The notes: generated by a model from the letters alone, not told the origin. Counted from the stretch's first letter, positions 47,419 to 60,328 are shown. The stretch: 64,000 bases of DNA from Rhea pennata (GCF_028389875.1 NC_084668.1:24782993-24846992), one strand, 5' to 3'. Made by a program: numbers and translations.

Positions 47419-48697
47419 CTGCTCTACGGGAACGGCGCGGCCGCCGCCGGCTTCCCGCACCCGGCGCCCGGCGGGGCGGGGGGCGGCGGCGCCGCCGGGG
47501 ACTTTTACCACCCTGCCGGGGGGAGCCCCACGGCCGCCTACCAGCCGCCTCCTCCTCCCCCCGCCGCGCCTCCGCCTCCTGCCCCCTGCAGCGGGGTTAC
47601 CTGTCACGGGGAGCCCGCTAAATTTTACGGATACGATAACTTACAGAGACAGCAGATTTTTACGACACAGCAAGAGGCCGAGCTGGTACAATATCCTGAC
47701 TGTAAATCGTCCAGTGCTAATATTGGCGAGGAACCAGACCACTTAAATCAGAGCTCGTCTCCTGCTCAAATGTTTCCCTGGATGAGACCACAAGGTTGGA
47801 TGCAGTAAAAATTTGCTTCCATCTCACGTCTGAGTTTGAAACTTTCTTTCCTCCTCCTGCTTCTTTCTCTCTGCCTCTCGCTCTCTTCCTCTGCCTCTCG
47901 CTCTCCCTGCCTCTCTCCGCGTGTCCTATAACCGCGATGGCTCGTGATAATAAAATAATACAGTAAGCAAACGGAAACCCCTGCAGAAAGCGGCTGCCAC
48001 ACCACGAGTCGCCTTAAACTCGCGTTTCAGACACCCAGGCGTAGCTGACCCGTGCGCCCAGATCCTACCCTCTGAGACTGAACAGAAATGCCGCGGGGCC
48101 GGGGGGTGCCAGTTACCAGATAATAAAGTAACCCCTTAAACTTGGTCCCGTAAACTCCGACGCAGGGCGAGAGCGGAGGCGCTTAATGAATCTGCTATAG
48201 CTATTTTTTTTCCTGCACACATATGTATAGCTCTGATTTTCTCCGTATCCTCTGTTTTGTTCCCCTGGTTTTCTGTGTCGCTTCTCTCGAGGGGTTTCTA
48301 GAGGGATCCGAGCCCTCGCTCGCTTTCTGGCTCCGCTGCTGAACGCCTTGTTTTGCACGGCAAGAGCAACCACCAAAATCCTCTGTTTCTGTTTTAAACA
48401 GCAGCGCCTGGTAGGAGGAGAGGAAGACAAACATACAGCCGATTCCAGACTTTAGAGCTGGAAAAGGAGTTTCTTTTTAACCCTTATCTGACCAGGAAGA
48501 GAAGGATCGAAGTGTCCCACGCACTAGGACTCACCGAGAGGCAGGTAAAGATCTGGTTTCAGAACAGGAGGATGAAATGGAAAAAAGAGAACAACAAGGA
48601 CAAATTCCCCGCTTCCAGACAGGAGGGAAAGGAAGGGGAGGCCAAAAAGGAAGCACATGATCTGGAAGAAGAAAGAGCTGAAGGCCAGACGAATTAA
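47257..48697 (+). CDS. HOXD8: HOXD8, Antp-like homeodomain factor with PBX hexapeptide (2 coding exons)
   Basis: HOXD8 is a trunk-patterning transcription factor of paralogue group 8. The exons are 47257-47794 and 48402-48697, giving 277 residues (human about 290). The start [18 protein letters not shown] is the group 8 signature. Two alanine runs (8 and 11), a Gly-rich segment and a Pro-rich segment precede the conserved block [20 protein letters not shown] and the hexapeptide FPWM at residues 173-176, used for PBX contact. The donor is CACAAG/GTTGG and the acceptor TAAACAG/CAG is a NAGNAG site. The homeodomain is at about 184-243. The acidic C-terminal tail is EERAEGQTN. The 607-base intron holds no recognised element. 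A polyadenylation signal is at 49139. Confidence 0.97.
47579..47592 (-). promoter_or_regulatory. CTCF-type motif inside HOXD8 exon 1 (reverse orientation)
   Basis: The plus strand reads CTGCCCCCTGCAGC; read on the minus strand, GCTGCAGGGGGCAG fits the CTCF core well. It is opposite in orientation to the motif at 45050, so the pair would be convergent. It overlaps codons for a Pro/Cys segment, so it could be coincidental. Confidence 0.35.
48402..48697 (+). CDS. HOXD8: HOXD8 homeobox exon
   Basis: This exon encodes [20 protein letters not shown], the homeodomain with [20 protein letters not shown] and [19 protein letters not shown], then the Lys/Glu-rich tail. Trp at the WKK motif and the upstream FPWM place it with the Antp-like central genes rather than the Abd-B genes 5' of it. 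Confidence 0.96.
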
Positions 48698-51600
48698 ATT
48701 TTGCCTTAAAAACCTTCGTGAATGTCTATCAAAAATAACGAGAGCCGTATCGCGGCATCTCGGCCCGATCCTCTCGCTGCAAAAGGTCCTGCCCTGTGGG
48801 ACAAGTGACCCCCGTGTCCCTTCGCTTGTCCTGCTGCTTCGGGTGCTTCTGTTGTTTGTGGTTTGGTTTTGTTTTTTAACCGTATTCGGAACGATATCTA
48901 GATTTAACAGTTCATCTGCTCCTATTGGAAATTTGATACAGAGTTTGTAGCAAGACGTTTCTAATGATATAAATATATATATATTTTTGCAATGTTAAAA
49001 GACGGTGATTGCGGGCAACAACATAAACTTCCTAATGATAAGTACCAATAAGCGAGACATTTAGCAATGCTTTATTAATCAAGACAAGTGCACTTGTACT
49101 ATTTTAATTTTTGTTCTTATCTTGTGTTGAGTAAATTAAATAAATCTAATAAGTTTTGAAGAAAAGATCTTAGAAATATATTTAACCTTCTACAATTGAT
49201 ATTTGATTTAAATAAACCAAATTTATTCAGATATAAAATTTATCAGCTTCTTGATATCCCTTTATTTAATCGACTCCCCCATAACCTTCAGAGGCTTCTC
49301 GGTATTAACTCTTCCCTCTGTCTTTCCCCTAACCCCTTCTGGGTGTTTCCGGGTGATTTCGGCATGGCGCATTCGGTCGGAAACCTTGTGCAACCGGGGG
49401 CCCGGGCTCCGGCAGGCACCGACCCCTCGAGGGAAGAGGGCGCGGGTCCCCCCTCCTCTCCCCGGGCTGCCCGGAGCCATGCCAGGCATCTCGGCCCCCG
49501 AGCTGGGCCGCCTCGTCAGGCGCCGCGGGGCCTTTTGCCGGGCCGCCCTTCCGCGGCTGCGGGGCTCCGCGCGGCGGGGCGCGCCGGCGCGGCCGGGGCC
49601 GCTGCCCGGAGCCGCTCCGGGGCTTTGGGTCCGGCGACACGAGGCACGGCCAAAACCAGGCCCCGGCCTCGGCCTGCCCGGGCCGTCCCGCACCAGAAGG
49701 GAAACCCAAAGGTTTGGCCGCCTTTCACGGAAATTTCTCAGGCGCTGCGAGCCTCTGTGGTCCTAAATCGCGCGCAAACAGAAAAAAAAAAAGGAGCACA
49801 TTTTCCCTGCATGCGCAAGCAGCACCGCCATGGCCGGGCTGTTCCCATCTGCTTCATGCGGGAGCGGGGCCGTGCGAGCTGCCCCCCGCGCCCCGCTGCG
49901 CCCCGCTGCGCCCCGCTGCGCGGAGCCGGCCGCAGCCTCTGCTCGCGCTGTCGCTGCGGCTGCCCGCACGCCGCAGGAGGAGCGGTCCGCTCCCGTCAGG
50001 AAAACGCCTTAATTTATCTCTCCCTCTTTTCTTTCTTTTTTTTCCTCTTTTTTTCATTTTATTTTTTCCATTCTTTTCTTTTTTTTTCTTTTTTTCCTTT
50101 TTTTTTTATTTCCATCTCCTTTTCTCCTGTTCTGCGGCGGACCACGCACCCCGCGTTATCCGACAGGCGCATCCCTCCACGGACGGGCGCCTTCGCGGCC
50201 CGGCCCCGCGCGAACGGCTCGGGCTTGGCCCGACCGGTAGGGCTGAAACGGCCAATTTGGTTCACGTCTTTATTTTTCCCTTCTCCTTCCCCCAGACCCC
50301 AGCAACAATTCAAAGCACGCTTCAATTCCCGCAAAGCGCCAGCTCTGAAGGGAGGCACAAGCGGGAGAAGTTATTGTTCTGCTTTTATTTTAATCACGTA
50401 ATTGGTTAAAGCTTGTAAACGCGTGGAAACTGGAGCAAAGCCGTGGAGTAAACATTTTGCTGCATGAATTTACATAGATACACCAGTACCCCTAGTGTCC
50501 AGGAAGGACGTGGGTCTAGTCGCGGCGATTTTAAGGAAACTCAGTCGTCTGAAACAGAAAATAGAAGGGCGTTTTGCAATAACACCCACTACCAGGGGCA
50601 TGGAGAAGTGCAGTAAACGGGCACAAAATAAGCATCTCTTCTCTGCTGGGTTTATGGCCAAGGTTTATTGAACCAGAGCAATACAGGGCGGCCCTGTTGC
50701 ACAGAAGGCCATTTTGATTCCGCCTCCTGCAAATCCTATCGAGGTGGGTGCTGGCTGCACTGGCAAAATATATGACGGAGACGTATATATCCGAATGAAG
50801 AATTTCCTAGGCGAATATCTGTTCGGAAATGAGCCGCCGCCGTACTTGCTTTTATTTTTCGAACAAAGAGAATAAAATTAAAATATTCTCGATGAATTTT
50901 CCGTTAGCGTTGCTTTCCCGGGGCAGACTGGGAACGCAGCCACAAAGAAGCAAGCTAACTCCCCTGTGCACACACCATTTGCACAGGCCTAGCAGCAACG
51001 GGAGTGTCCATATCTTATTTCTTCAAGTAAAAAAGCTGTCTTCCTCTGTACTTATTATGGTATTTACCATCTGACAGCTGTGTTTTCTCCCTTGTTTCTA
51101 CTTGGAGTCCTGCTAAGAAAAAGAGAAGTGAGGCAGGAATTGGCCCGGGCGGTTAATGATCCTTCCCGTAAAATTGGGGCCATCGAGCTACGGAGCAAGC
51201 AGCGGTGTTTGGGCAGGGAAATGCTGGAGATGTGATAGTCGTTGCAGCAGCGGCGAAGAGAAGCCGTTTCTTAATGCTGCAGCTTAGACATACCGCACTT
51301 TTGGTTTCTGCGAAATATTTCTGCTCCCACGTCGTCCAGCTCTGCCCGGTCGTATGCACTTCAAAATAACCGGAAAAAATCCCGATGTCTTTGTTAGGGG
51401 ACATATTGCACGTCGATGCTTTTCTCTAATGTCTAATTGGCTATAGTAATGTTTCTTTTTTTTTTTTTAATAAATCTTTAGGAAAGATTATTTTTGTCAG
51501 CTCTATTTCCTAGACAGATACTATCCACATGGAGGCTCTCGATGGAGAGAGAGGTGTTTCTATTCTCCAAAACAAAAATTGAGCAAGAAACACCCACAAT

Positions 51601-54000
51601 TCTCAGCCTGTGAGCCGAGCATTCCCTGTGGACACGGGGGAGGTTTTAGCCATTTCGAATATTTTCTAAGGAACAAAATTTGCCCATTCGTTTGCTCCCT
51701 CCAAGTCCAAAGGGCCTCGGGAAAAGTGTATGCGAGGTGGAGGCGGACCCCAGCCCGGAAAGGGTGCAGGGAGCCCAGCTCAGCGACTGCGCCCCGGGCA
51801 ACCTGTGGGAACCACAGCCCTCCCGTTAGGGAAAAGGCGTTAATTCGGCTCCGGCTATTTTTAGGTCGGCGGCGACTTCGGCTTCAGTAGTGGGCGCTAA
51901 AGCAAATATGTTTTCTTTTACGACCTGGCGTGGGAGGGGGGCCCGAAAGGCGGGCTGAAGTCCCCTTTCGTTGCGGGCAGGGACGCGGGGGCAGCGCGGC
52001 GGGGCCGGGGGAGCCCCCGCTTTGTGCCCCCCGCCGGCGCGGAGCCCCCGCGCCCCTGCCCGCGCCCGGGGGCCGCGCCGCCGTGCCGGAGCGCGCAGGC
52101 CGCGGGCGGGCCGAGCGGGTAAATAAAAGCGCAGCGCGCAGGCGAAAGAAACATGGCGCTGGGAAGCAGTATGTGCAAAATCCGCAAGGAATTGCAGTAA
52201 ATTCCTTTTTGTTTGAAGAAAATTTACAACTTGGTAATAGACCTTTTTATGACCTATTTGGGCTCGTCATTGGCTGCGGCTGGTCATGTGCAGGCAGCGA
52301 GCGCTTTCATGGCCTTTCCCTGATTTCCCTGGCGAATTTCCCCCTGCATTCTGCCTTCGGAGAGCCGCAGCCCCTCTTTCCCTAACCTTTGTCTCCGGGA
52401 GGTGTATGGCAGTCGCCGTGGTGTCTGTGCCCCGCTCCCCGCCGCTCCGCGGCTCCCCCGCACCCGCGGCCGCTCCCGCCGCCGCCGCGGCGACACTGCC
52501 CCGCACCCCCAACGTGCCCCTGCCCGCGCCCGCGCCCGCGGGGGGCTGCGCGGAGCCCCGCGCCGCCTCACGCCCCCCACTCCTGGCCCGCCGCTTGTCG
52601 CCCCCGCTACTGCGCTCTGCTCCGCGGCTCGGATTGCTACGCGGGCGCAAAATGGATTACAGCGACCCTCCAGGGCTCCTCTGCAGGCGGGCAGCGCCGC
52701 GACCCGGTAAGGACTCGGCTCTCTCCCGGGCTGGCCGCGGGCCCCCGCGCACCGGGCAGCGCAGCGCGCCGCCGCTCCCCCGCCCTCCCCGCCCCGTTTT
52801 GCCACCTGTGTCCCCGGCGCCCCCCAGCACCCTGTCACCGCTGCCGCCGCCGTCAGCACCGTTATCGCTGCGGCCACCGCGGCTGCTGCTATCACCGCCC
52901 CGGGTGCGGCAGCCGGGGCGCGGTGTGGCGCGGAGAAGGCGCGGCGGCCGGCTCTCCGCGGCGAGCCGCGGAAGGAGGGCAGCAGGGCGCGCGGCGCCTG
53001 CCGCGGAGGCTTCTTCTAGCAACAGGCCCCCTCCCACCTCCTCTTTTTATTATTATTTCCCCACCTTTTTCTCCCTTCCTTCCCCGGCAGCTGAAGCGCG
53101 CGGTGGCGGTTGCGCGCCTCGGGCCCCCGCTGCGCACGGCCGCGCGCCTAACTTTAAAGCCTAAACAGGTGTTTTCGGAGCAGGAGTGGGGGTCGGCCGG
53201 GGGCCGAGGCCGGGGGAGGCCGGGCCGGGGCCGTGCAGGGCCGTGCGAGCCTCCCGCATGCCCTGCCAGGAAATGCGCGCTTCCTCGCCCGGTAGCGCGC
53301 CTTCCGCGCCCGCCAGGGCTGCAGCCTCAGCGCCCTGAGCCGTGCCAGGCCCGCTCCGCGGCGGGGCAGCCGGGGCGGCTGGCAGGGCCCCCCGCCGGGG
53401 ACGGGGAATATTTTCCGGGGAGACGCGGCCGCGGCCGCTGCCTTGGCTGTGCGCGGAGGTGGTGCGCGGCGTGCGGAGCCCGGAGCCACGGCGGTGCCTG
53501 CGCGCCCGCTCCGCGCAAAAGCGCACCCGGCGCAGCACCACTGCGCCACGTGGAAATCACGGGCGTCTGAATCAGGGAAAAGTTTTCGAAAATTCGGCGT
53601 ATTTGGAAATAGATAGGTGGCATAGGACACTTCATATGCTTTACCGATATATGTGTACATATCTCGTATCTACCTTGCCTATATGTGTTTATTTATCCGT
53701 GTTGATATCTGTACTTTATTCTGCTGAACGTATATGATTTTGAAATATGATTTTCCTCCTCATTTTCGAATTGCTAATGTCGAAAAACTGTTGCTTTCTA
53801 TTTTGTTTCCAACTTGGGTCAATGATGGAAATGCACCATGCCAGTTTATGCACAGAGCCTGTGCCACTACACTAGACAAATTTAGCAAGTCGTCGTTTGC
53901 CTCGAAAACAGTCACTTACTTAATGGTAAAGCAAAATATGTTGTTAAAGCATAACCAGAGCAGCCCGTGAAGGTGGAAAGGTGTGGGACATGTCCAGAAT
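48698..54000. other. HOXD8 3' UTR and proximal HOXD8-HOXD4 spacer
   Basis: HOXD8 3' UTR is probably 48698 to about 49160, with AATAAA at 49139-49144. GC-rich islands lie at 49390-49990, 51940-52140 and 52400-53560, separated by AT-rich sequence with a T-rich tract at 50029-50110. Frames of up to about 400 codons in the islands overlap each other on both strands and look compositional. A single YY1 core (GCCATTTT) is at about 50709. No gene is recognised. Confidence 0.5.
49139..49144 (+). promoter_or_regulatory. HOXD8 polyadenylation signal
   Basis: AATAAA lies about 440 bases after the HOXD8 stop, in AT-rich sequence. Confidence 0.45.
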
Positions 54001-55539
54001 ACATGCTCTGAAGCTGCGGAAGAAATTGTTTAATCCATCCTCGGATACCTACCAAGTCTATTAAGCCTTAGCCCAGTTACAATACTTTATAGGGTAGCTT
54101 TTTCGTCGTATTTATTTGCTTGAACTGATTAATTACACTGAGTTGCTAAGTGACTTTCGAGTTATTTGGGAAGAACAGTTTTTAGCATAGCAACAATTTT
54201 CAGGAGAAGCTGGGAAAGCGTGTATTACGTTAGCTTTCATTCGAGAATGCCTCCTAGGCGACATAGTAATTACTGTAGCTTCTTCATAAAAAATTTCCCC
54301 AAAAACTTCGAAAAATCCTGTCCTTGAGCTATTTTCAAGTTATTAGTAGCCTGGGGAAAAAGAAGAAAACAAAAGCAGGATGTTCTAACGAATTCTAACG
54401 TGTGTGTGTGCGTGTGTGTGTCCATGTGCTGACACATATGCATTTATAAGCACACCGGTTTATTTGGAAGTTCAGCTTCTTTCCCTGTCAAATGGCTTCC
54501 TTCCTTCCTGTCTTTTTCTTGCATTTCTTTTCTTTTCTTTAGTTCATTAAAACTAAAGCACACATGCATATGTGTATGCTCTTAAGTACACCTATGTGTG
54601 TGTAGTCATGACAAATTGTGTATATATAATATATATGGTATATTTGATGACCGTATGTGTATATCTGTTATACACATATATAATGCGAGAGTGTGTATCC
54701 GTGTACTGCAATTTTTGAAATACCGAATTTACATCCAGCTTTCTCACACCTGCTTCGTTTTCCGATGTGTTTTACAGAGTTTATGACTCATCTCTTTTTT
54801 TCATTTTTTCTTTTTTTTTCTTTTCTTCTTCTTCTTCTTCTTTTTTTTTTTTTTTGAAAGGAAACAGACGATTCCTAACCCATATTTTACTGACGTATGT
54901 GCTGCAAAAGAACAACAACAAAAATAACAGCCAGGAAACTGCCGTGTGCGCTGCCTGGCAGTACCAGGTACCCCTGGGGCTGATTGCCTTTTAAGCAGTC
55001 AGGCTGGGCTCCCGCTTAACTGCTAGAAGGTGCCTGGCAGAGCGGGGCATCTTTTGCTGCCTGAGCCGGGGGCAAGTAGAGTAGGCGATGCGAACTATGC
55101 ACTCCAGAAACTCAGGAAGACCGAGCAAAGAATTATACATAGATTTTATGCTCATAGAACGGCAAATCCCGCCGGTTCGTTTCTTTCCCAATAATACTGT
55201 TCTTTTGCGTACAAATATACTTCTGATTCTTTTTTTTATGAGCTCTAGGGGCAGAAAAAAATCTGAACAAAGACAGTATTTCACCCCTTGGTTGGCAGGC
55301 AGCTGTTAAAGGTATTTACGGCTCTACTGCAGTGCGGCAGTCATGCCGCTGGTAGTGAGAGAGGAAAAAAACAGGAAGTGAAAGAAAAAGATGAGGCGCA
55401 ATAAACATTGCAGCAAGTCTATTGGGCCGGGCTTAACGTGGAGGAAGGATCTCCACTAGGGACAAGAGGCAATAAAAGTGCATTCAGCTGCGGCAGGCTC
55501 TGCTCAGACCGGGGATCTCCTCGCAAGCACTGCAAGGGG

Positions 55540-56950
55540 GGGGGGGGGGCCCAGAGCGCCCGGGCAGGATGCCCGGCCGATGCGCACGGAGGTGCCCGTC
55601 GAGGGTGCAGGGCGGCTGGGCCTCGGGGGGCTGCAGCGGTCCCCCGACCCGCAGGCGCGGCCCCGCTGTCTCGCGGCGGCGGACGAGGCAGCGGCCCCGT
55701 GCGCGGGCCCTCGCAGTGCCTCCGCGGCGGCGAGCGGAGCCGCCCCGCTTCGTCCTGGACGGCTGCTGCCGGCAGCGGGGATGGCAGCGAGCCCGCGGCC
55801 CGCGTGGAGCTCCGCGTATAAGTGCGCCGCTCTCCGCGTATGCCCCTGCCGGGGAGGCCGCCCCAGCCCCAGGTCGGGGGTCCCGGACCCCCGGGACCCC
55901 TGGGACCCCCGGAATTCCCGGCCGCGACTCCCCCGGGCTCAGGCACAAGTCCGGGCCGCGCCGCCGCCCGCCCCGTCTGCGGCCGCCCGCTGTCGAGGCC
56001 GGGCTGCACCACGTCTCCACGCGGGGCGGGCGGCAGCGCGGGCTGCCCCGGGGCTGCCCGGCCCCGACGGCCGCGGCCGCAGTGGGCTTGCGCCGCCGGG
56101 GGCGCAGCGCCCGCGCGGAGCGGCGGCCGCCGGGGGCGCGGCAGCCCCTCGCCGCCGCCAGTAGCCCTCTCGCCTGCCGCCCCCTCCTCCAGGAGAAGGC
56201 GCTGTAGGACAAGCCTGGCCGCCTTCCCGCCTCGCAGAGTTGCCCTCCGCCTCGCCCTCCCTCTCTGCCCGGCCCCGGCCGCGGCGGGCTGCGCCCTGCC
56301 CGCCCCGGGGGGGAGCCCGCGGGAGGGCCGGAGCTGTCGGTCCGGCCCCCTCTGGGCCCGACGCTGCTTTGGAGCGTCTTCACCCAGTCCCCAGAGCCGC
56401 CCCGCTGCTGGGCGTCAGTTCTCTCAGTAGCTCTAGCCCCCCGGGCCCGCGCAGAGCCGTGCGCCCCAAGGTGGGCCAGACCCGCCTCGGCCGCGGCGGC
56501 TCGCCAGAGCTCAGAGGAGCTGCTCGCCGGCCTCCCGTGGCACCAGCCCGCTCTTTGATGTCGGGCAGCCACCATGTCCTTCGCTGCCGCTTTGATGTCG
56601 GTGCCAGAGCAGCGATGTTGCCCGCGCCCATCCCTCCGCGCCGGCGGGCCCCGTCCAGAGCGCGCCCCCGCTCCCCTGCGTCCTGCAGGCCCGGGAGCCT
56701 GCGCGTTTCCCCGCCTCTGCCTCCCGCCCTCGGGGCTCCCCTTCCCCGGCCGTGCCCGACGTGACCGCGGCGGCCCCGGCAGCGGGCCGGGCGCTCCCGC
56801 GGGTCCCCTCCACGGCGCTCGTCACCCCCTGCCCCGCTCACCCCGGGCGCCCACTGCCCCCTTCATGCTCCGGGCGCGGGTGGCCCCCTCCGGCACCCCC
56901 TAGGGCCTGCTCTCCCTCGGGCTCGCCCTCGGGGTGAGGGGCCTTTGCAT
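55540..56950. promoter_or_regulatory. Large CpG island in the HOXD8-HOXD4 spacer
   Basis: About 1.4 kb of very GC- and CpG-rich sequence starts after a G homopolymer at 55540. It is not attached to any recognised coding start. The many overlapping Arg/Pro/Ala-rich frames argue against a protein gene. It may be a promoter for a HOXD3-type distal transcript or an antisense RNA, or a Polycomb recruitment island. Confidence 0.5.
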
Positions 56951-59714
56951 GCCCACATCCAGCTTTTCGAGGCCGTGGGTGTGGGGGTGTCTGCAGAGAG
57001 GTCGAAGTTACGACACAAGCAGCGAGAGCGAATGCGTTGGATGCTACTAAGGCACTCAAAAGGTCTTTAAAGTCAGAGATGGAGCCTATCATTTCCTGAC
57101 TGCATGGTCCTCAGGGTAGGATGCAGTCAATCAGCTTCAAGAGAGACAGTGTTTTACGTATGCGATGCAATTTTCCCAACCTTTTTATTGCAACAATTAC
57201 TAGAGGGAAACCAATTATTCTGGAGTTACTTCATTCCATATCTTAACCATTTCAAGATCGTCGGTTCCCCAAAATGAGAACAGTCATAAAGGCCTAGTGA
57301 GTGAACTAGCCAGAGCTTCAAAGTCAACTTCCACATCTGCATTTTGGAATAGGAAATGTGAAAATCCTCACAATCCCCTGTTCAGAACCTTAGAGCTAGA
57401 ATTATTCAGCTGGAGAAACTTTAATCTTGCCCCTAGATTACAGCGATTTGTATCTCTCTAATGAGCTTTGTACTACCTCTCCTTTCCCAGTCCCAACCCC
57501 AAGACCTCCAGGGCATTTTTGGGAGCAGACTCTTGCTGAGAAACCCATTCTCGGGGCTGCTGCTCCCACTCGGATTAAAGCGAGGAGTGAAGGCTCCCGA
57601 CCTCTGCTCACACCCCTTGCTGCAACACCTGCTCCCTTCGCAGCACTCTGCATGCCTTTGCTTAGTTTTAGTGGGTTAATGTTCTGCTTCGGAAGCCTCC
57701 CAGTGCTGCCAGTTTTTCTTCCTTCTCAAGGACTCGTCTCTTCCCAAATTCGCACGAGTAGATCTGGTGAGCAGTGTCTGGTTCCCAGAGCCATTATGTG
57801 CATGAGTCTTTTCTTGGCCTCGAGGCTCGCCAAGAGAGCTAGTAGCCTCCGCGGGGAGTGTGCAATGGGAAAGTCAACTGAAATGTGAGAAAACCAGATT
57901 ATGATGACTAAGAATCAAGCTGCAGAATCAGATGGTGACTTTCCCAGTGCACCCTCCCCCCTCACAGGCGGATCCATAGCCTTTTCTCCCATCTTCCCCA
58001 GGAAACTACTCCCACATCTGGCCGTCAGGCAGCGGCTGGCTGAGCGCCTCCCGACGCCCCTGCGCTCGCCTCCCCTCGGGGAGCCGTGGGGAGCCACGGG
58101 CGCGCCGCACGTCGGGCCGCTGCGTCGCGGGGGGGGCTGTTGAGCGACTGCAGGCTCCCGGGCGCGTCTGGCTTCCTGAAGCTGCCTGTCCCTACAGTGG
58201 TTCCCCTGGAGGCCTGTCGGGATGGTGCATTTGTCAGGGTCCCCCGGCCTCCAGCTGCTGCCAGCCCCCGGGCCGGAGCACGGGCTAGAGCCCCGTGGGG
58301 AGCTTCCCCGCCCGAGGGGCGGCCCAGCGCTGCAGCCAGCAGGAGCCGGGGGCTCCCCGTCCGGGCCAGGGCTCCCCCCGCCGCGGGTCGGGCTGTCGGT
58401 GGCGCCGGCCCTGCCACAGCCCCTTCGCCGGGCCGCGCCGTCAGGCTGCAGGCGCGGAGAAGCCCGTTCCCCCGGGGCCGCCCCAGGGTTTCCCCGACTA
58501 CGCATTTCTCCTTAAATGTCACCTGATGCACAGTTTCCACCAGTGGTCCTGGGCAGCAGCGGGCACAGGAGGAAAAAAACATTGCACAGCTTTGGCCTTT
58601 AATAGTGCACGGCGGTGATGCTTTTTGGTTAAAGCATTCACACAGAAAGACAGAACTCCAAATAACCCTGTATCGTAAATAAAATGCAGGAAAGAGGCTA
58701 TTTGCAAGAATTCAGGATGTCTCCTGCTGTCTGGTGGAAAAAACAATTTGACCAACTGTGAGTGGGGAACTTAAAGGCCATGATGGGGGTTAAGCTAGGT
58801 GTTTTAGCAGATTCAAGCTTGTATTTCTAGATTTGTTCCACGGAGACAGGAAATGGCGATGCCAAGTATGCACAGACCAGGAGGGAGCTAACTCTCGCGT
58901 TAGAGAGGCACCAGCCGGCTGGTGCCACCACCCAGTCAGGAGCTGGAGCTGGCTTATCTTCCCCAGCGGAGCGCGGAGGCGCCGCTGGGCGCTGCCTGCC
59001 CGCACCTGCGGGCAGCGGGACCCGACGGGACGGACGCTCTCGGACGCGCTACTCCTGGCCGCTCCGAATCCCTCGACTGAGCGGGGACAGATCGGGGACC
59101 GAGCACCGGTTCCCTTCATGCAAAAGGCGACTGCGCTACTGCCAGGGACATTTGACTTCCTGTGCCTAGACTCCTTGAAATTCTCATTTGCCAACTCACA
59201 CCCTGCTCCCTTCACACCAGGGCTGTTTTATTGTTTTATAACCCTCCTTAAACTTCCAGTCCTCAAAGATCTCATTGTGGCAAGCTTCACACTTTCTCCC
59301 TTTCCAAAGCCCGGTGCCCTGGCTGTTTCCAGCAGTTTGGTCTCTTGCAAACGTCCGGCGGGTGTCTGCAGAGCCCGCAACCCCTGGCACAACTCCCCTG
59401 AGCAACAGTTTATGAGATGAAGGAGTCCAAAACGTTTTTCCAGCGGCGTCAGACCAAAATGTCATAAACTTCCGGGGAGAGGGAAAAGGTGCGCTCCCGC
59501 CCCGCAGCGATCACCTCCCTGTTCCTTCCTGGCGATGAGCTCCCCCCTCCCATAGAGGTGCAAAGAATTGGTACCCACGGCGCAAGGCACCTTCGCAAGA
59601 GCAATTCGGGAGCGTGCCCCCCCCCCACTAGCTTTCCTTACAACGTGCCCCTTTGAAAGGCCGGCTAGCGTCGCGGACCCGACCTTCCGCGCATCCCCGC
59701 TATTCTGAACCGGT

Positions 59715-59905
59715 CCCATTTTATAGGACAGATTCAGCGAACCTTTATTTAGCGAATAAAAGTTTAAAGCTGAAGGTTATTTATGGTTCCGCAGAGATAG
59801 GTCCTGAGTGGCTATTTAGAAGCACGTGATTCCAATAAACTTTGTTTTATGGCTTGAGAGTTGACAAGCCAAAATATAATTCCCACCATAAATTAGTTTA
59901 AGAGC
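59715..59905. promoter_or_regulatory. TTTAT/ATAAA-dense element (possible CDX or posterior HOX target)
   Basis: At least six TTTAT or ATAAA cores, several as TTTATGG, CCAATAAAC or CCATAAATT, and a CACGTG E-box occur in under 200 bases. TTTATG/TTTAC-type cores are bound by CDX and Abd-B class homeodomains. The element is a candidate enhancer by motif density only. Confidence 0.35.
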
Positions 59906-60269
59906 ATACAAGTGCAGATGCTTTCGTTCCTGGAAGCAGTAATCGGGGAAGTGTTAGCAAGGAGCCTTCTGCGGGACCGCGGCCATGGAGACACCTCTGC
60001 TCCCAGGTTTGCCCTGCCAGAGGGAAGCTCGCAGTAAGTCCGCTATCCTTCTTGCAGCCACCTACGTGATCGAGTTGCTCCGATGTCTTTGTGCTTCTTT
60101 AAGCTATATGCGAGTGAGATACAAATAGCGCTTAGCTGGAAATGTTAACGAGCTTTGCTCTGAGAAATGAGCAGGTAGAGCTCAAATAGCTAGAGAAAAG
60201 CTGCGATTAACTTGCCGTTCCTTGCCCGAGATTTCGAATGCAATGAAGCGTCTTATTTGAAACTAACCT

Positions 60270-60328
60270 TAAAAAAAAAAAAAAAAGAAAAAAAAAAAAA
60301 GAAAAAGGAAAGGGAAAAGGAAAAGGAA
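60270..60328. repeat. A-rich / GAAA / GGAAAA repeat
   Basis: Two A runs separated by G, then AAAGG units. Simple repeat only. Confidence 0.8.

Noticed and set aside
49196-50401. A roughly 400-codon plus-strand open frame in the HOXD8-HOXD4 spacer
   Set aside because: It crosses AT-rich, CG-rich and T-rich sequence with matching shifts in amino-acid composition, overlaps several other frames, and shows no domain or conserved start.
52389-53570. A roughly 390-codon frame in a GC island
   Set aside because: Rich in Arg/Pro/Ala with equally long frames on the other strand; typical of stop-poor CpG islands.
55484-56575. A roughly 360-codon minus-strand frame in the large CpG island
   Set aside because: Compositional artefact; several overlapping frames, no domain, no splice or start evidence.
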